Numbered from the stretch's first letter, positions 30,467 through 43,639 are shown. The stretch is DNA of 64,000 nucleotides from Haliotis asinina (GCF_037392515.1 NC_090288.1:60993673-61057672); one strand, 5' to 3'. The notes: a model not told the origin generated them from the sequence alone. Numbers and translations are program-made.

Positions 30467-31559
30467 CTGTAGGAGAAAATGAGTTTATTTATCACAACAG
30501 AAGCGGTAAATCCCTTGTCTCATTCAAATATAATGTCGATTATACAATTGCGACTATATCAAAAACAAATATTTGTTTCAGCAGTGTTACAGTTGTACGA
30601 CGTTTCCGTTATTGTACAGACAATCCGGTTATTGTCACCATGTGATCTGATGACAGAGCATGTGTTTATGAATCACTATGTGATAATAACATAATGTTCG
30701 CGAAAAGGTGAGCATATCCAGCCCTGTGTTACCAGAGTGTATTTTCTTGAAATTTGGTTACTAACTAATAGATAATTATTATTTGGGTCACAATGTTTAA
30801 AGTTTTGAGTGATTGTCATTACGGGTCACATTTCGTATCATAAATGTTCTGTGCTTTTCGTACTTTGGCAGCAGGTTTTAAGATCGCGTTTTCGAGTTAC
30901 GCTTGACCTGTAGTTCAACCACTGCCTGACTGCTGTGTTACATTCAGTAAAGCTGATTCTCACCTTCAAATGAAGACTTTGGTGATTTGATATTATATTT
31001 GTGACAAAGTACTTTAGTTTGGACCCATTTGCATTGTACATGAAACCACTATTGTGAATCTTTTGTATGTGGCCTCTGTTCATGCTAGACATGAAAGGAA
31101 AGTTGGCTATAGAAAACATTCCTCTTGCCATACACCCATTTTGTCAGTCCGAATCTGTACACATAGATCTAGATATGAAACAGTTGAGGCAGACTTACTT
31201 GTCTTCTTATTTCAAGTTCAGTGGGTAAATCAGTGGAAGGGAATTGGTCATGAGATGATTAATGAATGATGTCAAATCATCGATAAACCTTAATCTTAAG
31301 TTAAACGTCTGGGCCAGATTACCTTATTGCCCAGATTCACATCCGTAAAGAAACAGATCCGCCAGGAGAAGCAAAACTGTTGCCCATGGGTATGCCCATT
31401 GTAGGCATTTCGCACATTGTTCGCACTTGATAAACGTAGCTATATCTTCATGTGCTTTTCCACATAAGATACTTTTGGCGCAATAATTAACTGTAGGTTA
31501 ATAAAATTTGCAAGAAATGATAAAATATGTGACAAATATGCCTGGTGTAAGACTGGATA
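30467..31559. other. Upstream region of gene A
   Basis: This probably contains the 5' UTR intron or promoter, because the ATG exon begins at an acceptor (TTTCTCCTACAG). The non-coding first exon was not located. Positions 30725-30840 hold a repeat that is inverted relative to 38805-38940. Confidence 0.4.
30725..30840 (-). repeat. Dispersed repeat, inverted partner of 38805-38940
   Basis: The words TTTGGGTCACAATGTTTAAA and CGGGTCACATTTC here correspond to GAAATGTGACCC and AAACGTTGTGACCCAA on the other strand at 38.8 kb, with about 120 bases of similarity. Confidence 0.6.
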
Positions 31560-32150
31560 TGAAACAGTGCTTGTGTACACAAATATTCAAGGAAATGTAG
31601 AATGTATAGATTCTGTATTTTGTTCTCTAAAATGCTGTCTACTTAATATTGAATATGATTTAATGTATTCGCTTGTAACAACAACAATGTAATGTTGATT
31701 TTAATGAGTGTTTTGATTGTCCAATTGGAATAAAACAGAGTTGTGTATTAATCCATTCTATTTAGTATTTTTATAAATGAAGTAGCTGCCGCGTGTCATG
31801 TTGAAGAGGAGTACAATTATTCCCTGATTTACATGAACTGTTTCTGCTGATGTTCGTTGTGTAATTTCTATATTTCTGATCGTGTAAGTGGGCTACAAGA
31901 ACAAGTAAATATTATCAGTGATCACTGTTCAACATGGAAGGTCAATGTCTGCCTTTAGAAAGCAAACAAAATTGTCTTCCGTAAAGATTGAAACCTTAAA
32001 CAATGCGTACATTGGTGTTTTCGTAATGGGACTGTACAATTTGTTTCAGAATATATACATAAATTTGATTATTGCTAGTAATCTTTTACTATTTTCTAGT
32101 CATTTTCCGGTACTGATGACCAACTGTCTTTCTACGTTTGCGTTCTTTTG
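31560..32150 (+). pseudogene. LINE reverse-transcriptase fragment, plus strand, heavily decayed
   Basis: Frame-broken words NECFDCPIGIKQ, then SIFINEVA and LQEQVNIISD match the RT segment around the catalytic region of non-LTR elements. Stops and shifts are frequent, and no frame longer than about 40 codons remains. Clade not assigned. Confidence 0.55.
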
Positions 32151-32264
32151 AATGCCAAGAACTTATGTGTTTAGCTCAGCTGTTATACTCTCTGAGCCAA
32201 TCATTAAATGCTGTATATCGTCGGCGTACTGCCCTAATTTGTGCTCTGTATGTTATGAATAAAT

Positions 32265-34160
32265 GCCATTAATCGTTGTATTGTCTCTAATCATTTTTGC
32301 CGCTTATTCTGCAACAAAAAGAAATAAATATGGGGAGACTGGATCCCCCTGTCCACAGGATCTACCATTGTCAATGAATGAAGAAAGGTGGTCATTTTGT
32401 ATGACACAAGAAGTTGCATTACAAATCAAAACATGTATCCACTTAATCATGTAAGGACCAAAGCCAAACATTTCCAAAACTTTAAGTGATAAAGATTTTA
32501 AATCTATAGAAAGTAGCATATCTTTCTTATCCTTAGATTTTGTTTCCAGGATAATGTCATCTATTAATCTTATGCTACCTGTTTGAGAATAAATCCTGTC
32601 TGGAATAAATCCTGTTTGATTTTCGTGTATCAAAAAGTCTTAATTCTCTTGGTAATACATGTGCTAATAATCTTGTATAACAATTTAAAAGGGTGATAGG
32701 TGACCAGTTTTATGATAGGTTCTATCTTTGGTTCCTTCAGGCAAGCATGTTATAATTCCTCTGTTAATGTTCAAACTCAAACAGCCATTATTAAATGATT
32801 CGCTAATAAGCCTGTGCACCCAAATATTTAATTCTTTTCAAAAGAAACCATGAAAACTCAATAACTCGAGCTTTAGGATTTGGGTGTTTTTATTCCTTTT
32901 ACATGAGCTTTTGAGACCTCACTCAATGTACTTTGTTTTTCAAGATCAACTCTTCTTCGTTTATGTAGAGAAGGGACAGAAAAGGAAATTCTGAATTTTC
33001 TCTCCTGAAGCTCTGTCATTTTGGGAATACAATTTTTATAAAATATTCTTTGTTCTTCTAAGATTCTTTTACCGTCTCATTTTCCCCTTATCGTGTATTA
33101 GTTGATTGATCAGCTTGCCTGTGTAATTTCGGTTTGACAGAAATATTTTGTAGGCCTTTCATCCACCTCGTACCACGTTATCCTGTTTCTTATTTAATTC
33201 TCTCTAGTTCTTCCCTAAGTTTTTCGATTTCTTCTTGACGTTTTGTAAGTTCCTTTAAATTTTCTTCCTAAATGTTTTGAAAATGTTCCCTAATTTTGCT
33301 TTCAACTCCACCGGTTTTTCTTTAAATATTGAAGACATGGATATCGATTGACCTCTCACTTTCGTAAGAACCGTTTCCAACAACAAAGTGTAGCTCATGC
33401 TTAATTCTAGATTCTTGTCACTAATATCTTTTATTTCTGGATGGATGTTTCAATTTAAATATTCTTGTTTCACTTTTTTCAAGATACCCCTTACCGGTTT
33501 CTTTAGATAGGGTATTTCAACCGTGGGAGAATATCACATTCTATGTATAGCTTGGTCTTCTGTGCAGGAATTTCTTCCACCATAGTAAAGCGTCTTGAAT
33601 CTTGTTTATATTGTGTCCAAATATCCAATAAATCATTGTTCTTTATCACATCTAAAACCACCTGCCTTGCTTTAGGGTCGTTAACATGGCGATACTATCT
33701 CTAGATCCATTGAAGGGTCAAGTACAAAATTGCCGTCTCCACACAATACCAAGGAATCGTTTTCGAAGCTATCAACAGTCCTAAAATATCTCATGAAACG
33801 TTGCATCGTCATTATTTGGGCTTAGATACGTGAGCGGGCGAATATGATACCATCAGTTGAAATATCAGCAATAATAAAATTGCCATTTGGATATTTCATT
33901 GTACTATGTATTTTAACTTCAGTATTAGTATGAAAAAGAATAGCAGTCGCTCTTGCATTAGATCTGTAGGGGGCGATAATGCACTCCAATCCCCATTCAT
34001 TTCTCATCACTTGTTTATCTTTTTTGACAATGTGAATATCTTGTAAACAACTGATTAGCAATGTTTTCTCCTTCAAATGTTCATAAATGTCTCTGCGCTT
34101 ATTTTTCTCTCCGAAGCCCTACAGTGTGCGACACTATTTTAATTATGTTATTCTTGGTCA
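32265..34160 (-). pseudogene. Tx1/L1-like LINE ORF2 remnant (endonuclease and RT parts)
   Basis: Reading right to left, ORF2 starts near 34160 (ATGACCAAGAATAAC) and encodes an APE-type endonuclease start, LQDIHIVKKDKQVMRNEWGL with ATAILFHTNTEVKIHSTMK (34076-33822). The RT part (32633-32304) has HENQTGFIPDR, SIDLKS...FGFGPYMIKWI and CGQGDPVSPYLFLFVAE. Between them the frame is broken many times, and the RT is cut off before the catalytic YxDD, so the copy is dead and 3' truncated. The element meets a plus-strand LINE fragment tail to tail. Confidence 0.78.
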
Positions 34161-34461
34161 TATTGGGCAATGTCAAATATATCTATAAGTTCTGAAACAT
34201 CTATTGCAAGACGTCTTGTTTGAATGGCTAAAGCATAGCGTGAAGTACCTACAGATATGAATTTTATAGTTAATAAACACAAGTAAAAGAACAAAAGACA
34301 AAGTATATTAAAGCCAAGAAGAAACTTCGAGGCGACGCTTTTTGGCCTAGGTTTACCCAGCTAATAAGTTGAAACGTAGTTATGGAATTATATGTTACTG
34401 TATTTTCAAATTTTGAATATAATAACACAAATTCACTCAATACATATTATTCACAGGGTGT
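34161..34461. other. Spacer between LINE remnants
   Basis: AT-rich; no gene recognised. It may include the 5' UTRs of the flanking LINEs. Confidence 0.35.
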
Positions 34462-36610
34462 TTGACGAACCTCGTGTCATCTTATTGCTTATCCAATGAC
34501 ATAATTTACAAAGAGCAGAAGGGGGCGAGAAAGGGATGTTGGGGGTGCAAGGATCAACTTCTTGTACAGAAAATGATTTTGGAAGAGGCTAAAACGTATC
34601 ATCGCAACCTCTCCATGTGCTGGATAGACTACAAAAAGGCATATGACTCTGTCCCTTACGAATGGATTCTGAAGTCTCTTCAGTGTATTGACCTCCCTGA
34701 ACGACTACTTGATTTACTCAAGTCTTTAATGAGTTGCTGGTCGACACAACTTGAGAAGTACCCGCAAGGAGAGGTGCAGACTTCAGAATCTATTCCAATC
34801 AGAAGGGAATTTTCCAGGGGGACTCCTTTAGTCCGTTTTTTCTGCTTGTCTCTAAATCCTTTGAAGTTTCTGCTCAATAGGGAGGAGGGCTACCATGCCG
34901 GACCTCCTGAGCACAGATCCCCAACACCTCTTACTCATCTCCTATACATGGATGATATCGACAAAGGAGAGACCAATTTGAAACAACAGGTTCTCCTTCT
35001 CCTTTTGTAGTGATATTGGCAAGACATTTGAACTTGACAAATGTAATACTCTTCATCTGTAACGTGGCAAGGTAACCAATTATGGATCGGTCAGGTTACA
35101 AGGGGCAGGAGTGCAAGTTCGAGACAAGCTCCAGAATGCCCATATTCAAGATAAACTTCGGGCCGAGTATAAATCTCGTTTGAAGAAAATCTGGAGCTCT
35201 AAATGCCCAAAAGAAGGTCAAAGCCACCAATACTTTTGCTGTGTCAGTCCTCTCCTATTCCTTTGGGGTAGTTGATTGGACCAAACAAGACATCCAGAGT
35301 CTTGACCGTCTGACCAGAAGGATCATGTTTGATAACAGAGCACACCACCCTCGTTCCTCTCTTAATCGTTTATATATCCCAATTAAATCAGGAGGTTGGG
35401 GTTTGATTAACGTGGAGGCTTTTCATGATAGAATTTTACTGTGCACTTTGGCACATATTTATTTATTCATATTTATTTATGATCTTCTGGTGATGCACGT
35501 CAGGAGTCACGATGAAAGCAAAGAATTCCTCAACTATTTTCAGCGTGCCAAGGTTGTTGGACACAATCTGAATTTTGAGGTTGAATTTGTTGATGGTGAT
35601 GTACTGCCGGACGGCACAGCGATGGCAGTAAACCAGGTGAAGTCCTTTACCAAGTCTGCCCAGAGTCGGTCCTTTGTGGAGAGGCTGTCTGAGAAGCCAT
35701 TACATCATGTGTACGTACATGTGTGGAACAGAGCAGCAATCCAACCGACTCCTTCACCTGGATGAAGTCGGCTGGTCTCAAATGTGAAACTGAGGGCTTC
35801 CTTTTTGCTGCTCAGGACCAGTCACTTAGCACTCGCCATCGTCAGAATGTGATTCTTAATCAAAATGTGAACATGAAATGTCGTCTTTGCAATGAATTTA
35901 CAGAGACTGTCCAACACCTTGTCAGTGGATGCCCTTCCTTGGCACAAACAGCATATCTTAAAAGACATGATGGCATGGGTCGCTGCTTTTACTATCGTCT
36001 CCACCATGCCTGTGGCTTTGACCCCGAGGTCCATCCATGGTACGACCCTGAACATGTCAAGGGTGTCCTGGAAAATTATGCTTTTAAACGTCTCTGGAAT
36101 AGGCCAATATACAGTCTGAGACGAATTCCAGCCAACAAACCTGATCTTGTCCTTTTTGATAAAGCCAATGAAATTATTTTTATCATTGAATTTAATTTTC
36201 TGTCCCTTTTGACAGCCATGTGATGGCAAGATTCAGGAAAAGCATGATAAATGTGCGGACCTCGCCTTTGAAATGTCTTGCTTGCATCCCAAGTACACAG
36301 TCGTCAGGCTCCCCATTGTTCTCGGTGCCCTTGGTTTGGTACCACCAGATCTCTTGGCGCAGATCAGGAGATTGCCCGGGTTCTCTACCGGGAGACAATC
36401 TGGGTACTGCAGAAGGCTGCAGTGTTGGGGAGCCTTCATATTCTCAGGAAAGTTCTTGGTGGGTTCGACTAGGCAGTGTTTCCCGGGAGAAGTCCCATTC
36501 GTTGTTTGGGCTGAGTGTAGAGGGGATGAGGGTCCTGAGCTGGTGATGAGCTTTACCAGCCTGACTGTGCCAGGATTACCCGAACCCTCTCTGCTGCATT
36601 CTATCCTAAT
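34462..36610 (+). pseudogene. RLE-type LINE (R2/NeSL-like group) remnant
   Basis: The RT start is clear at 34462-35010: EQKGARKGCWGCKDQLL, ICWIDYKKAYDSVPYEWI-like text and LLYMDDI (the catalytic YxDD). After frame breaks come the thumb region (35241-35440, DWTKQDIQSLDRLTRRIMFD) and, at 35723-36223, a CRLCNEFTETVQHLVSGC zinc knuckle. That is followed by KPDLVLFDKANEIIFIIEF, the PD-(D/E)xK core of a restriction-like endonuclease. This C-terminal arrangement defines the RLE-bearing LINE clades. The 3' end near 36610 (GCTGCATTCTATCC) matches a second fragment at 55965. Several frameshifts make it inactive. Confidence 0.82.
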
Positions 36611-37091
36611 CTGTTAAACATAATAATGTAGTTTCTAATAACTAGCTTCCATAAGAACAAAGCTCAAAGCGCAACATGAAATAAACTAGAACGCATTATA
36701 AAAGACAGGACATTTGACGGAGAATGTGAACACTAGTGAGTCTGTATGCAGATTGGGATTTATACATAATGGATGGTGAATGGATGAGTTTTCAGCTGCA
36801 ATTTAAAATAGCCAAATGATTTGATTGATCTCATTTCTAAGGGAGGTCATTCTGCTTTGGAAGGTCATTCCAAAGCAGTGTTGCAGCAGTTCTGAAAGCC
36901 CTAAGTCCATATCCTTTCAGTCTGTAAGGTGAGACTTTCAGAAGATCTAGGCTCCGAGAGCGCAGATTTCTTGATGACCGATGTTCGCACAGCTTTACTG
37001 AATATAACACAGCGAGCGGTCAGGCAGCGGTTATGAAGATCAAGCGTTGACGGAGGCAGGCTGATATGTATACTCCAGTCATCCATATGTA
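36611..37091. other. No gene seen
   Basis: Spacer between the LINE remnant and the Tc1 element. No recognisable feature. Confidence 0.4.
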
Positions 37092-38623
37092 TACTGAACT
37101 ACAAAAGAAACGTCGCACTTTTCAAAGTCATTTTACTCACACCTGATGTGGAATTTGATAGGTTGACTCACAGTTTATGCTATTGTAACATTACAAATAT
37201 GACATTGACCATTCATAACACATCATTTTAAAGAAATGAGATTTCTGAGTAGGATTCAAACTCATACCCTTTCCGTGAACATGGTAATGCTCTCGAACGC
37301 AACTTTCTGAAAAGCATGATGCACGTGCAAATCCCTGGTCTAGTGGGTATAAAAAGGACCCCAAACCATCATCCTGTCATTCGATTCCTGATCACTGTCA
37401 CCATGCCACGTTTGACTCGAAATCAGAGGGAACAAGCCATCGGACGTCTTCACGCTGGTCAACGTCCACGGGTCATTGCCAACGACTTCAACTGACAGTC
37501 GAGAGACTGCTGGAGCGGTACAATGCAATCAACAGCACTAACGATCGTCAGCGCAGTGGCCATCCCAGGGTAACAACAGCACGTCAAGATCGTCATCTTC
37601 ATCGGGAGCACTTGCAGGATCGCTTCCGCACAGCGACAGAATCGGCTCGAGCGACTGTTTGAACCCACAACAGACCCATTTCTGCAGCAACAGTTCGTCG
37701 TCGGCTGAGAACTTTCAACCTGGCCTGTCGACGTCCTGCTCAGGGTCCTGTCCTGACAGTTCGACATCGTCGGGAACGTCGTCTGTGGGTCCAACAACAT
37801 CGGAACTGGCGCTATCAGCAGTGGGGGACTGTCATCTTTTCAGACGAGAGTCGTTACTGCATATCCGTGGCAGATGGCAGAGCTAGAGTTTGGAGAAGGA
37901 GAGGTGAACGGTACATTGATGCATGTCTTATGGAGAGGGACTCGTGGGGAGGACCAAGCATCATGGTTTGGGGTGGCATTGGACTGAACCACAAACGTGG
38001 ACCCCAGGTCTTGCAGAATATTGGTCCAGGTCGAGGAAATGGAGTGACTGCTGTCCGTTACATGGATCAAGTGTTAAGACCGCACGTTGTGCCACATTTC
38101 GCCCGTCATCCAAACCACGTGTTTCAAGAGGATAATGCACGTGCTCACACAGCCAGGATAACGAGGGACTTCTTCCAACAGCACAACATCAGCACATTTC
38201 CCTGACCTGCTCTAAGTCCAGATCTAAACCCAATTGAGCACCTATGGGATGAAATTCAGAGAAGGATGAATGACCTTCGACCAAGGCCGACAACTGCTGC
38301 AGAACCCACGGCAGGTTTTCTCAGAGTGTGGAATGCTATCCCCATGGCCTTCATCAACCACTTGATACACTCCATGTATAGGCGTTGCATGGCAGTTATC
38401 AACGCAAATGGTGGCCACACACGCTACTGACTTCAACCCTGAACGTCAAGGACATGACCTCAGCATGTGGCACCATGTGTTGTCAGACTTGTTTCTGGAG
38501 TACTTGTTAATCAACAGGACAAAACAGTTCCTTCAATTTCAACCTTAAATAGGAAATATGTTTCCACATAAATAAAACAGTTTGCAATACATACATGTAC
38601 GACGTTTCTTTTGTAGTTCAGTG
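37092..38623 (+). mobile_element. Tc1/mariner element with terminal inverted repeats
   Basis: The left end CTGAACTACAAAAGAAACGT (from 37094) and the right end, ACGTTTCTTTTGTAGTTCAG (to about 38621), are inverted repeats of about 23 bases. Flanking TA dinucleotides at 37090-37091 and 38624-38625 fit the TA target duplication of the superfamily. It encloses one transposase pseudogene. Confidence 0.88.
37403..38430 (+). pseudogene. Tc1 transposase pseudogene
   Basis: The start MPRLTRNQREQAIGRLHAGQ is followed within 33 codons by a frame break. The remaining text is spread over other frames: FSDESR near 37836, RVWRRRGERYIDACLMERD with IMVWGGIGLNHKRGP (37890-38000), QEDNARAHTARIT, then SPDLNPIEHLWDEIQRR and the usual ending GGHTRY-stop at 38430. 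A TGA near 38203 stands where the family has Trp. The DDE residues can be recognised but no single frame contains them. Confidence 0.85.
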
Positions 38624-38804
38624 TATTTCCGTGTCCGACAACACGCAAACTAGTCTTTATGTATAAAGTCAACATTCCCTGAAAGATCGAGCACATACAT
38701 CCATCGACATCACCGTAGAATCTTCAAGCTGTCTCCTGGAAGTAACACAAATAATCAAAAGGGGAGGTAACTCTAAGGCACTTTCTTAAAGCCCTTAAAA
38801 TAAT

Positions 38805-38940
38805 GAAAATTTATGAAATGTGACCCATAATAACTATTACTTATAACGTTAAACGTTGTGACCCAATACTGAGTATTACTTAATTAATAATACAATTTAT
38901 AGAAAATACATTCTCGTAACAATGCCTTGATATTAGACAG
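38805..38940 (+). repeat. Dispersed repeat, inverted partner of 30725-30840
   Basis: GAAATGTGACCCATAATAAC, then GTTGTGACCCAATACTGAGT, matches the reverse complement of the 30.7-kb copy in the same order. Confidence 0.6.
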
Positions 38941-39959
38941 GTATCATCGAATTTCAAATTCGAGCAATGGTTATCAGTATGATGTTACCCCACATATACA
39001 GGTTACAAAATAACATGAATCAAAATGGCCTTATGGAATGGATGTTCAAATACATCCGTTTTGTTGTTCGTTTGGTTTGTAGTTTTCCTTAATGGAAGAA
39101 AACCTTTTACAAAAAGAAAAGTACCTTCTGAATTCCGACAGATGATTTAGACTATTGATCCCATCATTAACTTTACCAATGGTAATATCACATTGGTGTT
39201 AAAGTGGAAAAGGGTATTGATGAATGTTTTGCAATTGGTTTGAACATATGGAAACGTCCCAAGCGGAACAAAATATTTAATCAAAAGTTAAACCTATCCT
39301 TCGCCATGGATGTGAAATATGGGAAGCGATTATTGGTGGTCTGAACTGGTTCAATGTACATGTGACGTGCCACCTACTAGACTTCCGCACAAGGCTTACC
39401 AAACGTCAGTTAATCTTTACTCAGTAAGTAGGCAGAACTGGATAATGTTAGACATATCATGGCTTTAGTTCGGATCTTGAGTCTACGAATACGAGGGATG
39501 TGGGAATTGTTAACAAATTAAAACTTCAAACCAGACTGAAAGGTCTGTTTTTAATTTAAACATATTTTATTCACAATGTGAAAAGTTCTTTCAACTCATA
39601 TAACCCCTCTCCAAAGACATTTACAATCACTTATTACATCACAAGAAAATTTTAGTAACAAAGAAAGGCTGAGGGTTATCAGAGGGAAATGCTATAATAC
39701 AAAAGGTGTATAGAGGGAAGACTGCTGGGATCGTTTAGATGTATTGATGTACATTTTTTAAAATAATTTCATTTTTATGGTTTGTCAGATGTGCAATGCC
39801 GTTTAAAATAACAGATAATTAATCACAAAGTTACTACCACATACATCTTGAATAACGTTTCGCACTGGTTTCCACATGCGCAGGATGGATCAGTGACTAG
39901 CCCTACTCGATACAGATCGTAACTTAATCTACTAGCTTCATGGCTTAACTGAGTATGTA
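38941..39959. other. No gene seen
   Basis: AT-rich DNA with no recognised coding, RNA or repeat signal. Confidence 0.4.
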
Positions 39960-40851
39960 AATTTTTAAATTTTGTAATGCCATAGGAAATGTACGGTGGG
40001 GCCGAGTTATATGACGTTATAAAGTGAATTAAAAGAAGAATATTTGGGAAGTCCGGTAATAATTATTCTCGCAGCTTCGGTCTGCAGCCTTTCCAGTTTT
40101 GAACTTAGTTCTTTTCCGCAGCCATCCCAGACTTCGCTTGCGTATTCAAAGTGAGGTCTTATATAGGTTTTGGAAACAATATTAGATGCATGGGAGGACC
40201 ATTTGCCGTTCGATGAAAGTATTATCCCCAAATGTTTATGATTTTCTACAGTTTTATCAGTAGTGTCGTCAAATAATAATTTAATCGAGCAAGTATTATC
40301 TTTAAGTGAGAAAAGTACTGATTCTGTCTTATCTGGATTGTATGCTATGAACCACTTGTTTGCCCAGGCGTTTTACCGTCTGAGATTTACGTTTAATGAG
40401 GGTTCTATTTTGTTAAGATTTCCAGACACCTTGCCTAATGATGTGTCATATGCAAATAGTCGCGTAATGCAATCTAACTCATCAGCAATATCGATATCAT
40501 TCACATAAACAATGAATAAAAACGGACCCAACACTGATCCCTGTAGGACGCCAGCTTGGAGTAACCTTGGTTTAGATATGGCTCCGTTAACAACGACCTT
40601 TTGATAGCGCTACATATGTAATTACATAACCACTCTAACAGTCCACCTTTAATACCATACATTTCCAATTCATGTATAAGCTCTCTGTGCCAAACACGAT
40701 CAAAAGCCTTCAAAACATCACAAAAGACCATGCAATACTGGTCTTTGTCATTTAGAGTTTGGCATATTTGATGACATATTTCAATTAAATGATGGACAGT
40801 CGAACTTCCAGCTTGAAAACCAACATTGTGGTCTAAATATATGTTCTGCAT
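39960..40851 (-). pseudogene. Jockey/CR1-like LINE reverse-transcriptase fragment
   Basis: On the minus strand 40851-40501 encodes HNVGFQAGSSTVHHLIEICH, FCDVLKAFDRVWHRELIHEL and GIKGGLLEWL, typical of the RT palm of Jockey/CR1-type elements. At 40231-40007 a later part remains: GIILSSNGKWSSHASNIVSK, then RPHFEYASEVWDG and LERLQTEAARIITGL-like text. The frame is interrupted between them and the catalytic box is degraded. Dead copy. Confidence 0.75.
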
Positions 40852-40865
40852 ATGATCTAATGTAT

Positions 40866-40906
40866 ATCATCATCATCATCATCATCATCACCATCATCAT
40901 CGTCAT
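40866..40906 (+). repeat. (ATC)n microsatellite
   Basis: Runs of CATCAT interrupted once or twice. Confidence 0.95.
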
Positions 40907-41028
40907 CATTTTTCTTTCCCTCATCTGTAGGAGATTAGATGCGTGTTACATTAACAAGACAGCATGAGTATGTACTGTAAGAAGAGAGTCAATTCACTGA
41001 TAGAGAAATATGACGTGATAAAGATAAG

Positions 41029-41400
41029 TTAGAGGTGGTTGAGGTAGCACTCATGACATGTATATAATACAAAGGTGCGGAGTTTATATTTTATGATCGC
41101 CAATGCGCTGGCGCATGGTCGAGGGACGAGTCGAGTGGAGTACAATGTTGGATCGGTGCTCGCAGAGTAAGCTGTATCCATCATTATGAAGCCGTGATAA
41201 GTTAACATGGCCGACATTCAAGAAGAGAGCTGAGTGAAGGTGAAAGTCGAGGAGAACGTCTGGGCCAGTGCACTTGTCCTGGGGACGTTCCATGATGTAT
41301 TGCATGATAGTTTCTTCATCACAGTTGTCCAGGTGCACATGGAGAATCAAGGGGAGAGTATCGAGGGTTTAATTCCCAAAGATTTCATGAATTGACTTAA
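41029..41400 (-). other. Unidentified coding-like stretch, minus strand
   Basis: The minus strand reads LILHVHLDNCDEETIMQYIM, ERPQDKCTGPDVLLDFHLHS and then ALFLNVGHVNLSRLHNDGYS (41350-41150). A second frame continues leftward (41217-41029). The composition looks protein-like rather than random. It could be a retroelement or host gene fragment; I cannot name it. Confidence 0.3.
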
Positions 41401-41607
41401 GAGCTCTTCAACTACTGGCGATGTATCTCAGGAGATCTGTGTAGATTTGATTTACAGTGTGCACATTATAATATTGTTGTCTTGGAGTAGCAATCCAGAG
41501 CTGAGCCAGGGAGAGGAATGCTGTTGAGAGCCAGAGACCAAGGTAGACAGGAACTGGGTTGCATGTGAAGATGCGGGAATATGGCAAATCTAGGTCATTA
41601 TGGATGC

Positions 41608-41885
41608 GAGTGAGTCATTGAGTTTAGTTTTACGCCGCACGCAGCAATATTCCAGCTATATGGCGGCGGTCTGTAAATAATCGAGTCTAGACCAGACAAT
41701 CCAGTGATCAACAACATGAGCATCGATCTGCGCAATTCAGAACAGATGCCATGTGTCAACCAAGTCAGCGAGCCTGACCACCCGATCCCGTTGGTTGCCT
41801 CTTACGACAAGCATAGTCGCCCTTTATGGCAAGCATGGGTTGCTGAAGGCCTCTTCTACCCCGGACCTTCACGGGTCTTATGAAT
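41608..41885 (+). repeat. SINE-like repeat, the most complete copy in the window
   Basis: It runs from GAGTGAGTCATTGAGTTTAG through TTTTACGCCGCACGCAGCAA, GAGTCTAGACCAGACAATCC, AGCATCGATCTGCGCAATTC, CGAGCCTGACCACCCGATCC and CTTACGACAAGCATAGTCGC to CGGACCTTCACGGGTC. No clear tRNA-like A/B boxes are visible in this strand. Other copies are listed separately. Confidence 0.8.
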
Positions 41886-43639
41886 GCGTCGAGTCCACTT
41901 TGTCGAGTATAATCTTGAAGGAAGGAGATGCTGTACAGACAGCTGGAAGAGTGACATGATCAGTCTGGGTCCCGTTCCTCAAATAGCGCTAAGATGTTCG
42001 TAACTCCCATACTTTAACATAGACTTACAATAGTCGTAGCTCTACGATCGCCTTGACCCAGGTCGTGAACAGGCGCATGGGTAGAAAACGGGGTGGGGGT
42101 GGAGGGGTGTAGTGTTATATTTACGAACGTGATATACATGAAGATGGATAGAACACCGTCGTGTCTTACCCCTTGCCAGGTTGGACAATGTGGGGAGTGA
42201 CAGCCATTTACAGCAACTATATGCTGTTGAGGTCCGAGCGTCAGTTAATAAGTAGTCTCAGAGATTTGCTGTTGAGTATCAAAAACCTGTTTATTATCAA
42301 TGAATGCAGGATACCTTACTTGCCTAGTTCAACATTGTGGCTGATTTATAAAATATAAATAACACACATAGCCTTACACAAAATTACAGTATGATTTCTT
42401 AAAGAACCTTTCCCACTGTTGATAAAAAATCATCAGAGGAATGATGTGCTCTAGGAATGATGTGAAAGATAATCAGGAGTAAAATCATTTACTATCTTTA
42501 TAAGAGAGTATCATTCTGAAATTGCTTTGATTTGCCCCCCTGAGAGCTACGTTTTGTTTCTTCATGTTGTGTTTTTATGACTAGTGCCCCTGCAAAGCCA
42601 GCAAGTTAATCTTAAAGCAAACATCTGAAGTTTTCTAATATCTGACTCTATGGTTAAGGTATCATATATAATACTACAATAAGCAAACGTTAGTGACATA
42701 AATGATGTATTGACTTAATACATCAACTTTGAAAGCAGTGAATCTAAGGGTACATCTTCTTCACAATTTCCTTCACATGTTTATTCGAAAGACAATCATA
42801 TTGCAAGACCAAACAATGATGATGTATTACTTCTGCTGTAAGTATATCAAGCGCCATGAATATATTTGCGCACTGACTGAAAGACTTTGATTCCTATTTT
42901 CCAGTAGAAGTTAAAGTTGTTTCTCGTAGCTCACCTTGTTTCTCGTAGCTCACCTTATCATCGTGTCTTCATGTTCTTCATGCATGACACTATTAATAAG
43001 GCTCTAATTATAAGGCTAAAATAATAGGGCTGTGTGAATAACTGTTTGATTGGTGTTGTGGAAGTTTGTGAGTCAAAGATAAAGCACATTGCAACTTTAT
43101 GGATGACAACTTCGTTTTTATTGCACTTTTGCTTGACATCATTTTAGAATGAAACATGCAAGTTTATGTATGACACTATCTTGTTTGTTACACAAAGTGA
43201 CGTTTCGATGTAGATCCTTATTCCTTTATCAAGCTTTAGCTCAATACAACAAACAAGAAGTTGCCATCCATAACGTTTTGTCCGGAGTATTTGTTTGAGC
43301 CGCTGCAAACGACGGTAGTTCTACGAGGACACAGCGGTTGAGCAGTATCACAGGAATATCTAGTCCAATTGCATGCACGGATAACTACAGTATCAAATGT
43401 GATTGTGATTGTCAAGGTGTATTGATATATGGTTAGTCTGGTCTTGGCAAATTGTATCCTTGTCTGCTACAAACGGGCATTCTGATATCCTTTCATATTA
43501 TAAATCTATAGCTATGCTAAGTAAAAATTGTATCCAATAATTTGCTTTCTTGAAATATACAAATAATATAGTTTATATCATTAAAAACGTGGGATTTAAT
43601 CGCACGATAAATATGCTATAACTAATCACGTTTCTTACA
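41886..43639. other. No gene seen
   Basis: Mostly AT-rich. GTTTCTCGTAGCTCACCTT is duplicated in tandem at about 42918-42957. No coding signal recognised. Confidence 0.4.
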
